IMG/VR virus record: IMGVR_UViG_3300021356_000159
Location: 1-24,636 of that record
Direction: 5' to 3' (one strand)
Origin: a virus
Length of the DNA stretch: 24,636 bases
A program made the translations under genes and the position numbers. Below the pieces are notes generated by a model. The model saw only the letters and a list, made by a program, of their open reading frames with translations. It did not search any database and had not been told where the DNA came from. Shown here in pieces: positions 1 to 9,800 of this stretch; within the stretch, counting starts at the first letter, position 1; the number at the start of each line of letters is the position of its first letter.

Positions 1-132
1 CGTGTGAATGCCTTAGAGAAGCGTGTGAACGAATCTAAGATGATGATGAAGCGTCCTGGTTCAAATGAGTATGAGAAACTGGTAGATATTGTTTGTGACC
101 ATGAAGATCGATTAAATACTCTTGGAGGGTAA
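1..132 (+). CDS. C-terminal end of an unidentified protein (partial)
   Basis: The reading frame is open from the first base and ends at TAA 130-132, giving the last 43 residues of a protein whose start lies outside the window. The visible part is charged and heptad-like (VNALEKRVNES, then a second acidic/hydrophobic stretch ending EDRLNTLGG), which suggests a C-terminal coiled coil or helical tail. It stands directly upstream of an unrecognised gene and a PAAR tip gene. In T4-like marine phages this is where baseplate hub or spike genes (gp5, gp53 and similar) can lie, but the fragment carries no motif that identifies it. Its reality as a coding end is fairly sure because of its position and strand; its identity is unknown. 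Confidence 0.6.
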   Translation, partial: RVNALEKRVNESKMMMKRPGSNEYEKLVDIVCDHEDRLNTLGG

Positions 133-166
133 AAAAATCGCGTAACCCCCGCGTAGTCTCTAAGTT

Positions 167-811
167 ATGGCAAGTTTATCCAGACCGTTCAATGATGCTA
201 CTATAGGTGTACCATTTAGCGATTCTATCCTACTTGTGATGGAACCGTGTAATGGTGCTACTTTGGAAACCCTTGTAAACGTAGCACTAACCTCAGTAAC
301 TCCAACGTTGGTTACTAATTTTCAACCAGGACTGGATCCAGGTCTGCCTATAGGTAATCTAACATATACTCCTGATGCAACTCCTAGCACTAGTCTCACA
401 TTGAGTATTAGTGGAGTGTTTAATGAAACGTACTTTGACCAGCGAGAATGGGAGTACAGGGACGATACGACGGGTAACACTAATCATACCCCTATCATTG
501 CGTTAGAGAGCAGTATAAGCGATCCTGCGGGGCGTATATACAACATTAGCAAGAACAATGTATCTGACCCAGATGGCACTGGTGGGCAGTATGAGTTAGA
601 GATTCCAAACCCATGTGATACTTTGATTAGATACAAACCAGATCCTAGGGCGTCTATAGTTGTAACGTATACATATACGTTGAATCTACTGTGTCTGGGC
701 GTTCCCACCACTCAAACCATATCAACAAATCATACGATTCTTAATAATTGGGATCTTGGACGCGATAAATTACAAGATATCCTCGCTAACAAAATTAGAT
801 ACGGAACATAA
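167..811 (+). CDS. Unrecognised protein, probable virion/baseplate component
   Basis: This 214-aa protein is not one I recognise. It is rich in Thr, Ser, Asn and Pro with alternating hydrophobic residues and has no signal peptide or clear membrane segment, so a mostly beta-strand structural protein is likely. It contains few cysteines (for example in MEPCNGAT, NPCDTL and LLCLG). The C-terminus turns helical and charged (WDLGRDKLQDILANKIRYG). The ATG at 167 is the first in frame; only a weak TAAG stands upstream as ribosome-binding site. Its TAA (809-811) shares its last base with the PAAR gene's ATG, so the two are translationally coupled, which points to a job in the central spike or hub. 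That role is inference from context only. Confidence 0.75.
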   Translation: MASLSRPFNDATIGVPFSDSILLVMEPCNGATLETLVNVALTSVTPTLVTNFQPGLDPGLPIGNLTYTPDATPSTSLTLSISGVFNETYFDQREWEYRDDTTGNTNHTPIIALESSISDPAGRIYNISKNNVSDPDGTGGQYELEIPNPCDTLIRYKPDPRASIVVTYTYTLNLLCLGVPTTQTISTNHTILNNWDLGRDKLQDILANKIRYGT

Positions 812-1125
812 TGGCAACAACTCCAGCAGTAGTAGGTGGTCAATCCACTGGACACGGATGTTTTCCTCCAACAAACCTCACACAGGGGTCCTCAAACGTC
901 TTCGCAGGCAATATGCAAGTCGGTAGAGTGGGTGATCAGTATGCTCCACACACTTGTGGGCAGACAACTCACGCAGGATCAGCACGAGCGATCGCTGATG
1001 GCAGCAATTCTGTGTATGTAAACAATATAAAATGCGGAAGATTGGGTTCTAATGTCAATTGTGGTGACGCAGTAGGCAACAATGGTCTATCAGCGGGCGC
1101 AAAAAAGGTCTATATCGGCGGTTGA
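811..1125 (+). CDS. PAAR-like spike-tip protein
   Basis: A 104-aa Gly-rich protein of the usual PAAR size. PAAR proteins form a small cone that caps the trimeric beta-helical spike of contractile tails (gp5.4 in T4) and hold a metal ion with three His and one Cys. Candidate ligands here are His15 and Cys17 in GHGCFPPT, His47 and Cys49 in PHTCGQ, His54, and Cys75 and Cys84 in the second half. The pattern of short repeated Gly turns (AGNMQVGRVGD, YVNNIKCGRLGS) followed by GAKKVYIGG is typical of the family. The start overlaps the upstream stop by one base. Which residues bind metal cannot be settled from sequence alone. Expected to act at the baseplate centre and to pierce the host outer membrane. 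Confidence 0.85.
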   Translation: MATTPAVVGGQSTGHGCFPPTNLTQGSSNVFAGNMQVGRVGDQYAPHTCGQTTHAGSARAIADGSNSVYVNNIKCGRLGSNVNCGDAVGNNGLSAGAKKVYIGG

Positions 1126-1126
1126 C

Positions 1127-1155
1127 TTGACAAAAACGCTTGGTGCTACTAGGAT
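1127..1155 (+). promoter_or_regulatory. Possible sigma70-type promoter
   Basis: A perfect TTGACA (1127-1132) is followed after 17 bases by TAGGAT (1150-1155), which matches four of six positions of the -10 consensus. Transcription would begin near 1162, about 18 bases before the ATG of the 48-aa basic protein. The motif starts two bases after the PAAR stop. In this late region it would give a host-polymerase (early or constitutive) entry point. Moderate to low certainty, since one such match can occur by chance. Confidence 0.35.
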
Positions 1156-1179
1156 TTACGGGTAAACCGCTAAATTTCA

Positions 1180-1326
1180 ATGGCAAAAGCGAAAACTGGT
1201 CTCGTAAAAGATGGTTATGTACCCGCAAAACCTAAATTGACTCGTCAGGGATCGTCTAAAAACACAAAATACGCCGCTACTTCGCGTAACAAGGCGAAAA
1301 AAGCGTATCGCGGACAAGGAAAATAA
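1180..1326 (+). CDS. Small highly basic protein (48 aa)
   Basis: The frame runs from ATG 1180 to TAA 1324-1326 and codes for 48 residues, with about 15 Lys/Arg and one acidic residue (Asp11). It begins MAKAKTGLVKDGYVPAKPK and continues with a Ser/Asn/Lys-rich middle (SSKNTKYAATSRNKAKK) and ends YRGQGK. The composition resembles nucleic-acid-binding or ribosomal-protein-like tails, but no defined family is visible. It stands alone between the PAAR gene and a hairpin, with its own possible sigma70 promoter and no obvious Shine-Dalgarno. I believe similar short basic proteins are found among cyanophage structural genes. Function is unknown; a packaged DNA-binding or condensation protein is one guess. 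Confidence 0.7.
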   Translation: MAKAKTGLVKDGYVPAKPKLTRQGSSKNTKYAATSRNKAKKAYRGQGK

Positions 1327-1329
1327 ATA
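1322..1329 (+). promoter_or_regulatory. T4-type late promoter motif AATAAATA, overlapping a stop codon
   Basis: AATAAATA differs from the T4 late consensus TATAAATA only at the first base. The TAA stop of the 48-aa gene (1324-1326) is inside it. By the usual T4 spacing a transcript would start near 1335, a few bases before the hairpin at 1342 and about 50 bases before the ATG at 1388. Confidence 0.5.
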
Positions 1330-1341
1330 AAAGAGAGATAG

Positions 1342-1386
1342 AAACCTCTTTAAAAGTTCTAAAATGGACTTTTAGGAGGTTTTTTT
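1342..1386 (+). terminator. Hairpin plus T-run: terminator that contains the next gene's Shine-Dalgarno
   Basis: The arms AAACCTC (1342-1348) and AAAAGT (1352-1357) pair with ACTTTT (1368-1373) and GAGGTTT (1376-1382). With a T-A and a T-G pair between the blocks, one bulged T and two inner pairs, the stem is about 17 bp and leaves a loop of about six bases. It is followed by T's (run 1380-1386), as in an intrinsic terminator. The 3' arm contains the full Shine-Dalgarno AGGAGG (1374-1379), eight bases before ATG 1388, so the same hairpin would also hide that ribosome-binding site. The terminator shape is seen directly; the regulatory effect is inferred. Confidence 0.7.
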
Positions 1387-1387
1387 A

Positions 1388-1558
1388 ATGGGCAATCATC
1401 GAACAGACTTGGGAAAGGACTTTATGAAGTCTGGAATGACCCTAATTACGGATCCAAGGTCCGACAAATACCTCAATAGAGCAAAAAAAGTGGAAAATGC
1501 GCCTTCCAAAGACGTTAAAAACGGATTTGGTGACTATGTTGAGCGTTTGGATGATTAG
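1388..1558 (+). CDS. Small hypothetical protein (56 aa)
   Basis: ATG 1388 to TAG 1556-1558 encodes 56 residues, beginning MGNHRTDLGKDFMKSGM and ending GFGDYVERLDD. It is charged, with no membrane segment and no cysteine. I do not recognise a family. The start is supported by a perfect AGGAGG eight bases upstream, the strongest Shine-Dalgarno noticed in this window, but that sequence lies inside the 3' arm of a terminator-like hairpin. A late-promoter-like motif lies just before the hairpin. It precedes gp25 in the small-gene interval, so late expression with the virion genes is likely. Whether it is a structural part or a small assembly factor cannot be told. Confidence 0.65.
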   Translation: MGNHRTDLGKDFMKSGMTLITDPRSDKYLNRAKKVENAPSKDVKNGFGDYVERLDD

Positions 1559-1571
1559 TTTTTGAAACCCT

Positions 1572-1579
1572 GATAAATA
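1572..1579 (+). promoter_or_regulatory. T4-type late promoter motif GATAAATA before gp25
   Basis: GATAAATA matches the T4 late consensus except at the first base. The predicted start near 1585 leaves a short leader of about 15 bases before the gp25 ATG at 1601. It lies in the 42-base gap after the 56-aa gene and would drive the gp25-gp6-giant protein block. Confidence 0.6.
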
Positions 1580-1600
1580 AATCATGGTCGAACTGTAAAA

Positions 1601-1990
1601 ATGGCGTTTGTTTCAAAATCTTTCCGAGATTTTAGTCTAACATTTGAAAAAAACCCCGTAACTAATGATGTATTGACTCTAAAGAATGAGAAAGCGATTA
1701 AAGAGTCAGTAAAAAACATCGTTAGGTACAATTTTTTTGAGAAGCCTTTTTTACCTCAGTTTGGTGGAAACATAATTAGGCAACTTTTTGAGAATTACAC
1801 GGATACACTTGCTTCTGAACTAGAAGGTAATATCCAAGATTCCATCAACTCTTATGAACCTAGAGTAACTGTTTATGATGTTGCAGTTGTCTTCAATGAA
1901 GCTGGTAACGACATGCAAGCAAAAATTAGTTACATCATATTGGGTTCTCAACCCAGGATTGACAATCTAGATTTAGTATTTAAACCATAA
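1601..1990 (+). CDS. 25: Baseplate wedge protein gp25
   Basis: 129 aa, close to the 132 aa of T4 gp25. Gp25 is the small wedge protein that sits near the central hub and whose lysozyme-like fold (GPW/gp25 family) helps start sheath polymerisation. The family core is visible: a helical stretch AIKESVKNIVRYNF leading into the hallmark FLPQFGGNIIRQLFE (a proline-bearing turn followed by FG), then SINSYEPRVTVYDV, matching the usual 'I..YEPRv.v' strand, and an I-L-G C-terminal strand. The ATG at 1601 has no good Shine-Dalgarno but follows a late promoter motif. Its TAA overlaps the ATG of gene 6 by one base, so the two are coupled. Gene order 25-6 matches other marine T4-like phages. High confidence. 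Confidence 0.93.
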   Translation: MAFVSKSFRDFSLTFEKNPVTNDVLTLKNEKAIKESVKNIVRYNFFEKPFLPQFGGNIIRQLFENYTDTLASELEGNIQDSINSYEPRVTVYDVAVVFNEAGNDMQAKISYIILGSQPRIDNLDLVFKP

Positions 1991-3840
1991 TGGCATTTAA
2001 TCAGGTAAACTCGTTAGAATATAACGAGATTAAGTTACAGATCAAAAATTACCTAAAAGGTCAATCTGAGTTTTCGGATTACGACTTTGAAGGATCGTCT
2101 TTGACTGTTCTTTTGGATGTTCTTGCGTATAACACATATTATACGGCGATGAACGCCAACCTGATTGTCAATGAGAACTTTCTTGAGACCGCAGTTCTTA
2201 GAGAGAATGTTGTAAAACTTGCAAGAATGATTGGATACACTCCTAAGAGTGCCCGATCTTCGTCGATGCCAGTTAACGTTGCAGTTCAGACTGCATTTCC
2301 ATACCCTAAGACAGTAACCATTTCAAGAGGTATTGTATTAAACTTCACTGGACCAGATAACGATAACTTTGTATTCTCTACAAACTCAGATCAAAGTGTT
2401 TCTGTAGATAGTTTAACTGGAGTTGCAACATTTAGTAATCTCAATTTATATGAGGGTGTATTCTTAACTGATACTTTTGTTAGAGACACTAGTGAAAGAC
2501 AAAGATTTATTCTCACCAATGAAAATATTGATACCACTACCCTTAGGGTTGAGGTAACTAGCGGAACTGTTACAGAATCTTACCTCAAGGCGACAGATAT
2601 TACTAAGATTGATAACAACACTAAAGTATACTTCTTAGAAGAGTCTGAGTATGGAAGACCAGAAGTATTGTTTGGTGATAACATTCTAGGAAAAGCACTA
2701 CTAGATGGAGACGTTATTTCTGTAACATACACTACCAGTAGTGGAGCAGGTGCAAACGGATTAACCTCCTTTGATTTTATTGGTACAGTTAGAGATAACA
2801 ATAGTAATACAATTACATCTGGAATTACTACAACTCTAGTCACAAATCCAGATGGAGGTGCGGTTCAAGAATCTACAGAGTCAATTAAGTTCTCTGCTCC
2901 TAAATTTTATTCTGCTTTTGGTAGAGCAGTCTCAACTAGAGACTATGAAGTCTTGTTACCACAGATTTATCCAAACATTCAATCTATTTCCGCTTACGGT
3001 GGTGAAGAAGCAGATCCCCCTGAGTATGGAAAAGTATTCTTAGCAATTAAACCTAAGAATGCAGATAAACTTTCTCTTGCAGAAAAAAATAATATTCTCA
3101 AAAAACTTAGAGAATACTCTGTTGCTGCTGTAGAACCAAAAATCATCGATCCATCGGTTCTTTACATCGATATTACAAGTTTCGTATATTTCAATCCTAA
3201 CTTAACTCGTAGGACTCAAGCAGATCTGAAAAATATTGTTATCGCTGCATTTAACATCTTAAACTCTGGTTCTGAGTTTAATAAGTTTGGTGGAAAATTT
3301 AAGTATTCCAAACTACAAAAAATCATTGACGACTCCGATCCTTCTTTCACATCAAACATCACCAAGATTATGATGAGAAAGAATGTTCCTGTTACATTGA
3401 ACGCAAGAGTGAACTATAAGGTATGTTATGGAAACGCTATCTTCTCCTCTACTGACAGACCATCAGTAACCACAACAGGATTTAACATCGCTGGTGATGC
3501 GGTCAATACATATTACCTGCAAGATGATGGTAGAGGATCGCTTCAACTCTTTTATGTCAAAGACACTGGAGAAAAAGAGTTTATTGATGGTTTGTGGGGT
3601 TCTGTTGATTACGTCTTAGGTGAAGTAGTAATTAATGATGTAATTATTAGAGACACTCCATATGTAATTAATCAAATCCGTATTAATGCGGTTCCAAAGT
3701 CAAATGACCTGATTTCTCTCAGAGAAACCTATCTGACAATTGGCATAGATAATACTGTGGTTAACGTTGTTGAAGACGTTATCAGCAGCGGTTCCAATAT
3801 TTCTGGAACTGGAGTTACTTTAGAGTCCAGTTATAATTAA
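1990..3840 (+). CDS. 6: Baseplate wedge protein gp6 (Baseplate_J-like)
   Basis: 616 aa; T4 gp6 is 660 aa. Gp6 forms the ring that holds the wedges together and changes shape when the tail contracts. The N-terminal part (residues about 25-100) has the typical GSSLTVLLDVLAYN, then NENFLETAVLRENVVKLA and IGYTPKS pattern. Residues about 215-255 carry the Baseplate_J signature: YGRPEVLFGDNILGKALLDG, an ISVTYTTSSG strand and NGLTSF. Residues about 310-360 (RAVSTRDYEVLLPQIYP followed by YGKVFLAIKP) match the domain after it. The C-terminal third is less conserved and probably binds neighbouring wedge proteins. It starts on the last base of the gp25 stop and ends eight bases before the giant gene. 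Confidence 0.93.
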   Translation: MAFNQVNSLEYNEIKLQIKNYLKGQSEFSDYDFEGSSLTVLLDVLAYNTYYTAMNANLIVNENFLETAVLRENVVKLARMIGYTPKSARSSSMPVNVAVQTAFPYPKTVTISRGIVLNFTGPDNDNFVFSTNSDQSVSVDSLTGVATFSNLNLYEGVFLTDTFVRDTSERQRFILTNENIDTTTLRVEVTSGTVTESYLKATDITKIDNNTKVYFLEESEYGRPEVLFGDNILGKALLDGDVISVTYTTSSGAGANGLTSFDFIGTVRDNNSNTITSGITTTLVTNPDGGAVQESTESIKFSAPKFYSAFGRAVSTRDYEVLLPQIYPNIQSISAYGGEEADPPEYGKVFLAIKPKNADKLSLAEKNNILKKLREYSVAAVEPKIIDPSVLYIDITSFVYFNPNLTRRTQADLKNIVIAAFNILNSGSEFNKFGGKFKYSKLQKIIDDSDPSFTSNITKIMMRKNVPVTLNARVNYKVCYGNAIFSSTDRPSVTTTGFNIAGDAVNTYYLQDDGRGSLQLFYVKDTGEKEFIDGLWGSVDYVLGEVVINDVIIRDTPYVINQIRINAVPKSNDLISLRETYLTIGIDNTVVNVVEDVISSGSNISGTGVTLESSYN

Positions 3841-3848
3841 AGTCGAGA

Positions 3849-6800
3849 ATGCCTACATCTTCTTGGAAAGTTAGTTCGTGGACTACGCCCACAACTCAGG
3901 TAACTGTACCACCAGTTCCTTCAGTTGTTAGTCCTGAGTCCAAATCAAAAGTCTCGGATAGAATATTCGCACAATTCCCACAATTCGTCAGGGAAGATTA
4001 TTCTACGTTTGTAGATTTTATTAAGAAATACTATGGATCTCAAGAACTAAAGGGCAATCCTCTTGATATTGTTCAAAACTGGGATCAATACTACAATATT
4101 GACCAATATGGCGATCTAGTAACTGAGACTAATCTCATTTCTGCTGCTACTGCGTCTGCAACTAGTATTGACGTTACTAATACTAGAGATTTTCCAAATG
4201 AGGGTCTCATTAAGATTGGAAATGAGATTATTTACTATAATGGTAAAATCTCAACTTCCTTCCAAAACTGTGTAAGAGGTTTTTCTGGAGTTTCCTCTGT
4301 AGGATCCACTGCAGATTTTGTATTTGAGGAAACTGCAGCTGAAACTCATGCTACTGGTGCAACTGTCACCAATCTTAACAATATCTTCCCTCTTTATATT
4401 CTTGAGAAGTTTAAAGAGCAGTTTCTCGCAAACTACCCAAAGGATTTTTACGAATCTGTCAATCAGAACGTTGTTGTAAAGAGAATTAAAGATTTTTATG
4501 CCTCTAAAGGCACTACAAGGTCTTTCCAATTCATCATGAGAACAATTTTCGGCGTTGAGTCGGAAGTTAAGTATCCAAGAGACAGAATTTTCAAACCATC
4601 TGACGCATTTTACGTTTCTAGAGAGGTTATTAGAGCTCAGAAACTTTCTGGCAACCCAATGGAGCTTGTTGGGCAAGTTTTACTACAAGAAAATGACCCA
4701 ACTGACCCAGATGTCAACTCTGCAAGAATTTATGTAAAGAGTGTTGTTGAAGTTTTTACTGAAGAAGGTGTTATTTACGAAATTGACGTAGATACCAATA
4801 ATTCCGAAGGAACATTTATAACTCCTTACAAAACTACACTTGCTTTTGGTATTGGTGACAATGTTGTTAACGATACTATCGTTACTGTCGATTCTACACT
4901 TGGTTGGCCAGAGTTAAATGGAAAATTCCGTATTGAAAACGAAATTATTTCGTATACGGAAAAAACAGTAACACAATTTCTTGGTTGTGCAAGAGCAAGA
5001 GATAATACCGTCATTTCTGAGCATATTGCTGGTCAACCAGTTATCTCTGCATTTAAAGTCTATGGATTTTCTAATGTAGACAATTCAGAGATTTCACTTT
5101 CTCTATTTGGAGGCACTAGAGGTATTAATTTGAACTCTGGTGGTAAGTATTACTTGCCAGATAGTAAAATTACAACACCACTGTCTCCTGGTTTTGACAG
5201 TATTGATCCTATTTGGGATTCCTTTGTATATAACGTTAGAAAAGCATTTGCAGGAAAATCAATCACGCTTTCTACTCCAAATGCAAATGGAAGTGTAACT
5301 GCAACTGTTACGACTGACGATCCACATGGATTAATTCGTGATGATGTTGTAAAAATCTTAAATTGTCCAGAAGACATTTATAACTCTGAATTTCCTGTCG
5401 ATGGTGTTGGATCACCTACAACATTCAATATTACAATTCCATCAACTCCAAATCAAGGTGTTACTGGTAACTTTATTGCTACCAGAGAGTTTTCGTTTGG
5501 TAAGAGTGATTACTCTAGTGTTAGACAGCAGATTGAGGACTTTACCTCAGATATTCAAAACACATATAAGAGTAGTGATGATGCTATTGTAGCTTCTTGT
5601 GGTATTCCTAGTTATAAAATTGGTCCTTTTGCAAATGACGATTTAGATCCTGGAAATCAAAGATATCTAAAACGTATTCCACTGGTCCCACAGGTAAAAA
5701 GTACAAAGCAAGACACTCCTGTTGGTCAAGTTGGTATCGGTGTTAATGGAGTTCCATTTTTCACATATAAGTCTGAAGATAAGAAAAGATTTGGCGGAAT
5801 CCTTAGTATTGAAACAATTTCTGGTGGAGATGGATTTGACTTAGCAAACCCACCCATCGTTGAATTTGAAAGTGATTACGAGCTCGACGCAACATACGCT
5901 ATTGGGACGAGAGTAAAGTGGAATGGTAACAGATACAGAGCAGTTACCGCTGGACTGACTTCTCCAGATGTATATCCAACACATACATCTGGAATCATAA
6001 CTTTGGGTCAAGTTGAGTGGCAGTATGAGGGAACTCCTGCCTCAGCAACAACATCTATCGATGGTAGGGTCATTTCCATCAACGTAACTAATGGTGGATC
6101 TGGATATACTACTGAACCAATTATTTCTATCATTGGTGGTGGAACAACTGCTACTAACGCTGCATCCGCTACATGTAACATCACAAACGGCGCTGTAACG
6201 TCCATTAACGTCACCAATTCTGGTTCTAAGTATACTTCGGTCCCAACGATCAATATCACTGGTGGAGGCGGTTCTGGAGCGACTGGAGAGGCAGTTGTTA
6301 GAGGACCTATCAGTGCAATCTCACTTACAAATCCAGGAACCGCTTATATTGATCCACCCAACGTTTCATTGGTGTCTGGTAACGGTGCTGTTGCATATCC
6401 ATCAATTCTGAATGGCAAAATTGAAAGTATTATTGTAACTTTTGGTGGTGAGAGATATTTTGGTCCACCCGACGTTGTTATTGTCGGTGATGGAGTTGGT
6501 GCTACCGCATTTGCTCAAGTAGATCAAAATACTAACATTGTCACCAACATCGTAGTTACAAATAAAGGTATCGGATACTCCGCAGGTAATACAGAGGTCT
6601 TTATTGTATATCCTGGTGAAGGTGCAAAGTTCCAAACAAAATTAACTGAACTTACTTACAATGAAGCTGCAAGTGCCCCTGAGTTGGGAGTAAATCCAAA
6701 TACTTATGTTCCAAGGAAAACTCTTGATCCTGCAAACGGAGGATCTTTTGAAGGGACTAACTTCTTGATTTATGGCGGTGAATATGGACATATGTTCAAT

Positions 6801-9800
6801 CCCGTTGCACTTCGTTTTATTCTTGAAGACAATATTAGTGATAGTTATGCAGAATTAAATCCAACCAAACACTCTCCTATTCTTGGTTGGGCGTATGACG
6901 GACACCCAATTTATGGACCATACGGTTTTAAAGATTCTGAAAATAAAAATCCATTTAACGAATATAAACAACTTGCATCCAGTTATAGAATTAAATCATC
7001 TAGAAGTTCTTTGGTAGTAGGTCTAACAGATCCTCTTGGAACTTATATTGAAGATTATGAGTACGTTGAGGGTCTTGGTGATCTTGATCAATACAATGGT
7101 AGATTCTGTGTTACTCCAGAATATCCAGATGGCGTATATGCATACTTCTGTAGTATTGACGGTGTAACTGGTAGACCTAAGTTCCCCTACTTTGTTGGAC
7201 CACAATTCTATGGTCAAGCTGATGAGGTTAACTGGAACGGAAATGGTTTGCAGAAAGGTTTTACTGAAGATGCCATTCGTTACAAAGGACCATTTATTAA
7301 TGTTGATGCGCTAACAGTTAAGAGAAAGCAACTTAAGGACATCGAATTCTTCTTCCTTGCATTGGAGGATACTACGACTATTATTACTCTTGAGACTGGA
7401 GAGTTTTTCCAATACGATGAGGATGGTATTGGTTATTTTGCATACTATCCATTAGTAAAAGGAACTCAAGCAGATTCCCTGTTTGTATCTTCTACAAATA
7501 AGTATTCCTCTAGCGGAGTAGATCAATACTTAATTGAAGGTGCTGGAAATGGATACAAAGTAAATGATAGACTTACCTTCGATGAGGAAGATACTGGCGG
7601 CAGCGGTCTCAGTGGAGTTATCTCTTCTGTAACTGGAGTTGCAGTCAATACTTTGGCATATGCCGTTGATGCCGATGATGTTTCTACGGTAACAATCAAT
7701 ACTACTGAAAATCACTATGTAAAGGTAGGAGATTTAATCACTCCGTCCATAACTGACAATTCTTTCTCGAAAGATATTACAGTACAAGTTTATAATGATG
7801 ATTACTACTTTAAGTATTTTAATTTACAAAGTGCTAAGTTAATGTCTGATTGGGTGACTGGTACTGCATATGAGCAAGGTGATCTTGTTCTTAACGGTAG
7901 AAATGTATACCGAGCAAAAGCAGCAGGAACCTCTGGAGCAACTATTCCATCTCACACTACTGGAACTGTCATTGATGGTGTTGGTGGTGTTGAGTGGACA
8001 TTCCAAAGAGTTAGGACAGATGGAAATCTGTATCAGGGTGGATGGTCCTCGATTACTGGTGGATCCAATTATTTGAATGGAACTTATACCGATGTACCTT
8101 TAACTACTAACGGTGATGGTGTAAATGGTAAAGCAACTATCGTTGTAAGTGGCGGTGCAGTTACTACAGTAACAATTACTCAACCTGGAACTGGATATGA
8201 GGTTGGAGACACTATCTCTGCTATTAACTTAAACCTAGGCAATAATCTAACACCTTCTGCTGGTTCTGGATTTACTATTACACTCACAGAGGTAGAGAAA
8301 GAATTAGTGATACATTCCAGCTCTGCACATTATCTTAATGTTGGTGATACTGTTAGACTTACTGGAATTACTCCATCTGCCTACGATAAAGTTGACTATT
8401 CTGTCGTCAGAGTTGATAGCAATAGAAGAGCTGCTGTAAAGAGAAATTTTGGGACTGTTGCTGATGCAAATGTCACATCTGCATTACCATATGTCAAAGA
8501 GGCAAAATATCAATTTATTAATGGTCACAGATATAAGTTTGATGTCTCAGATGCGTCTCATACTGGAAAGAGATTAGCGTTTACTAAAGATGCTGATAAT
8601 ACAGACATATTCAGTTATAAAAATATTTTTGCTGTTGAAAATGACATAATCACTGGCGAGCAAGAATCTATTACTATTACAGTCCAAGATCTTGCTAGTA
8701 TTTTCTACTTCTTTGATATTAACAGCACTACAAGTGGATCTGGATCATATTTTAATGTAATTAATGATCCAGTAATCGGAACCAATACCGTTACATCCGT
8801 AACTGATCAAAGTATTTCATATACAGTAAACATTGAACCCGAATCTGGATACTCTGGAACTGGAAATGGCATATCTTATATCACCAACTCGATTTATGCT
8901 AAGGGTGGTATTGGTGCAATTACAATTGGAGATCCAGGTAGAAACTACTCTTCTTTACCTGCTTTAACTGGAAGCACTAGATCTGGATTTGGTGCAACTG
9001 CAACTGCTACCATTGCTGGTGAACTTTCCTCTACATCAATCACAAATCAAGGATCTGGATATAACGGCAGCTCTTTACCTACAGCAGTAGTTACGATGCC
9101 CGATTTTGTTGATCTATCTGTAACATCTGTTCTTGGTGACTTCTTCCCTGGAGAAATTGTAACCTCCCAGCAAGTAGTTGGAAATCAAACTGCCAGAGGT
9201 AAAGTTATATCCTGGACTCCTGATACATCTACCGTAAGAGTAGAACCACTCAGGAATAATGTAACTGGAGCAGCAAACAAGGGGTATATTATGTTTACCT
9301 CTGCTAATTCAAATACTAATAAAATATATTCTTCTGCATCTTCAGCATCTATTAGTTCTGTTAGTGGAACTCAAGCAACAGTGGCAGCAGTTGTTCCTAC
9401 TACAGGACCAAATGCAGGATCTTTAGAGAGTTTAACTATTACTGGGGTTGGTTCTAATTATAGAGAACCACCATCCATCGTTCTTGATGATCCGTATTAT
9501 GGATCTGTCAATGCTGTTTCAATTACATCTCAAAATACATCCGCAAACTTCACTGCTGGAACTTATACAGGAGTAACTCAAAAGTCTGTCGCTCCAACTG
9601 GAGGAACTAATGTCGAGTTTACTGTTATCATCGATGCGGTTACTCAAGATATCTCAAGTGTTACCGTTACCGCTGGTGGTGGTACATATGTACTAGGAGA
9701 CGTAATCACGGTTTCTGGTGCTCAGATTACTGGTGGTGCTGATGGAACTGATGACTTTACTCTGACTGTTACTGGTCTTTCTCATGCAAACCCAGCAACA

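Noticed and set aside
1-132. Assignment of the partial upstream gene to gp5 or gp53
   Set aside because: Only 43 residues are visible and none of the lysozyme, OB-fold or wedge motifs are in them.
836-1021. Alternative + frame of 61 codons inside the PAAR gene
   Set aside because: The PAAR frame has a recognisable pattern and coupled start; the other frame has no motif.
1584-1598. ATG at 1584 upstream of gp25
   Set aside because: It opens only a four-codon frame (M-V-E-L-stop). The family length and the FLPQFGG core fit the ATG at 1601.
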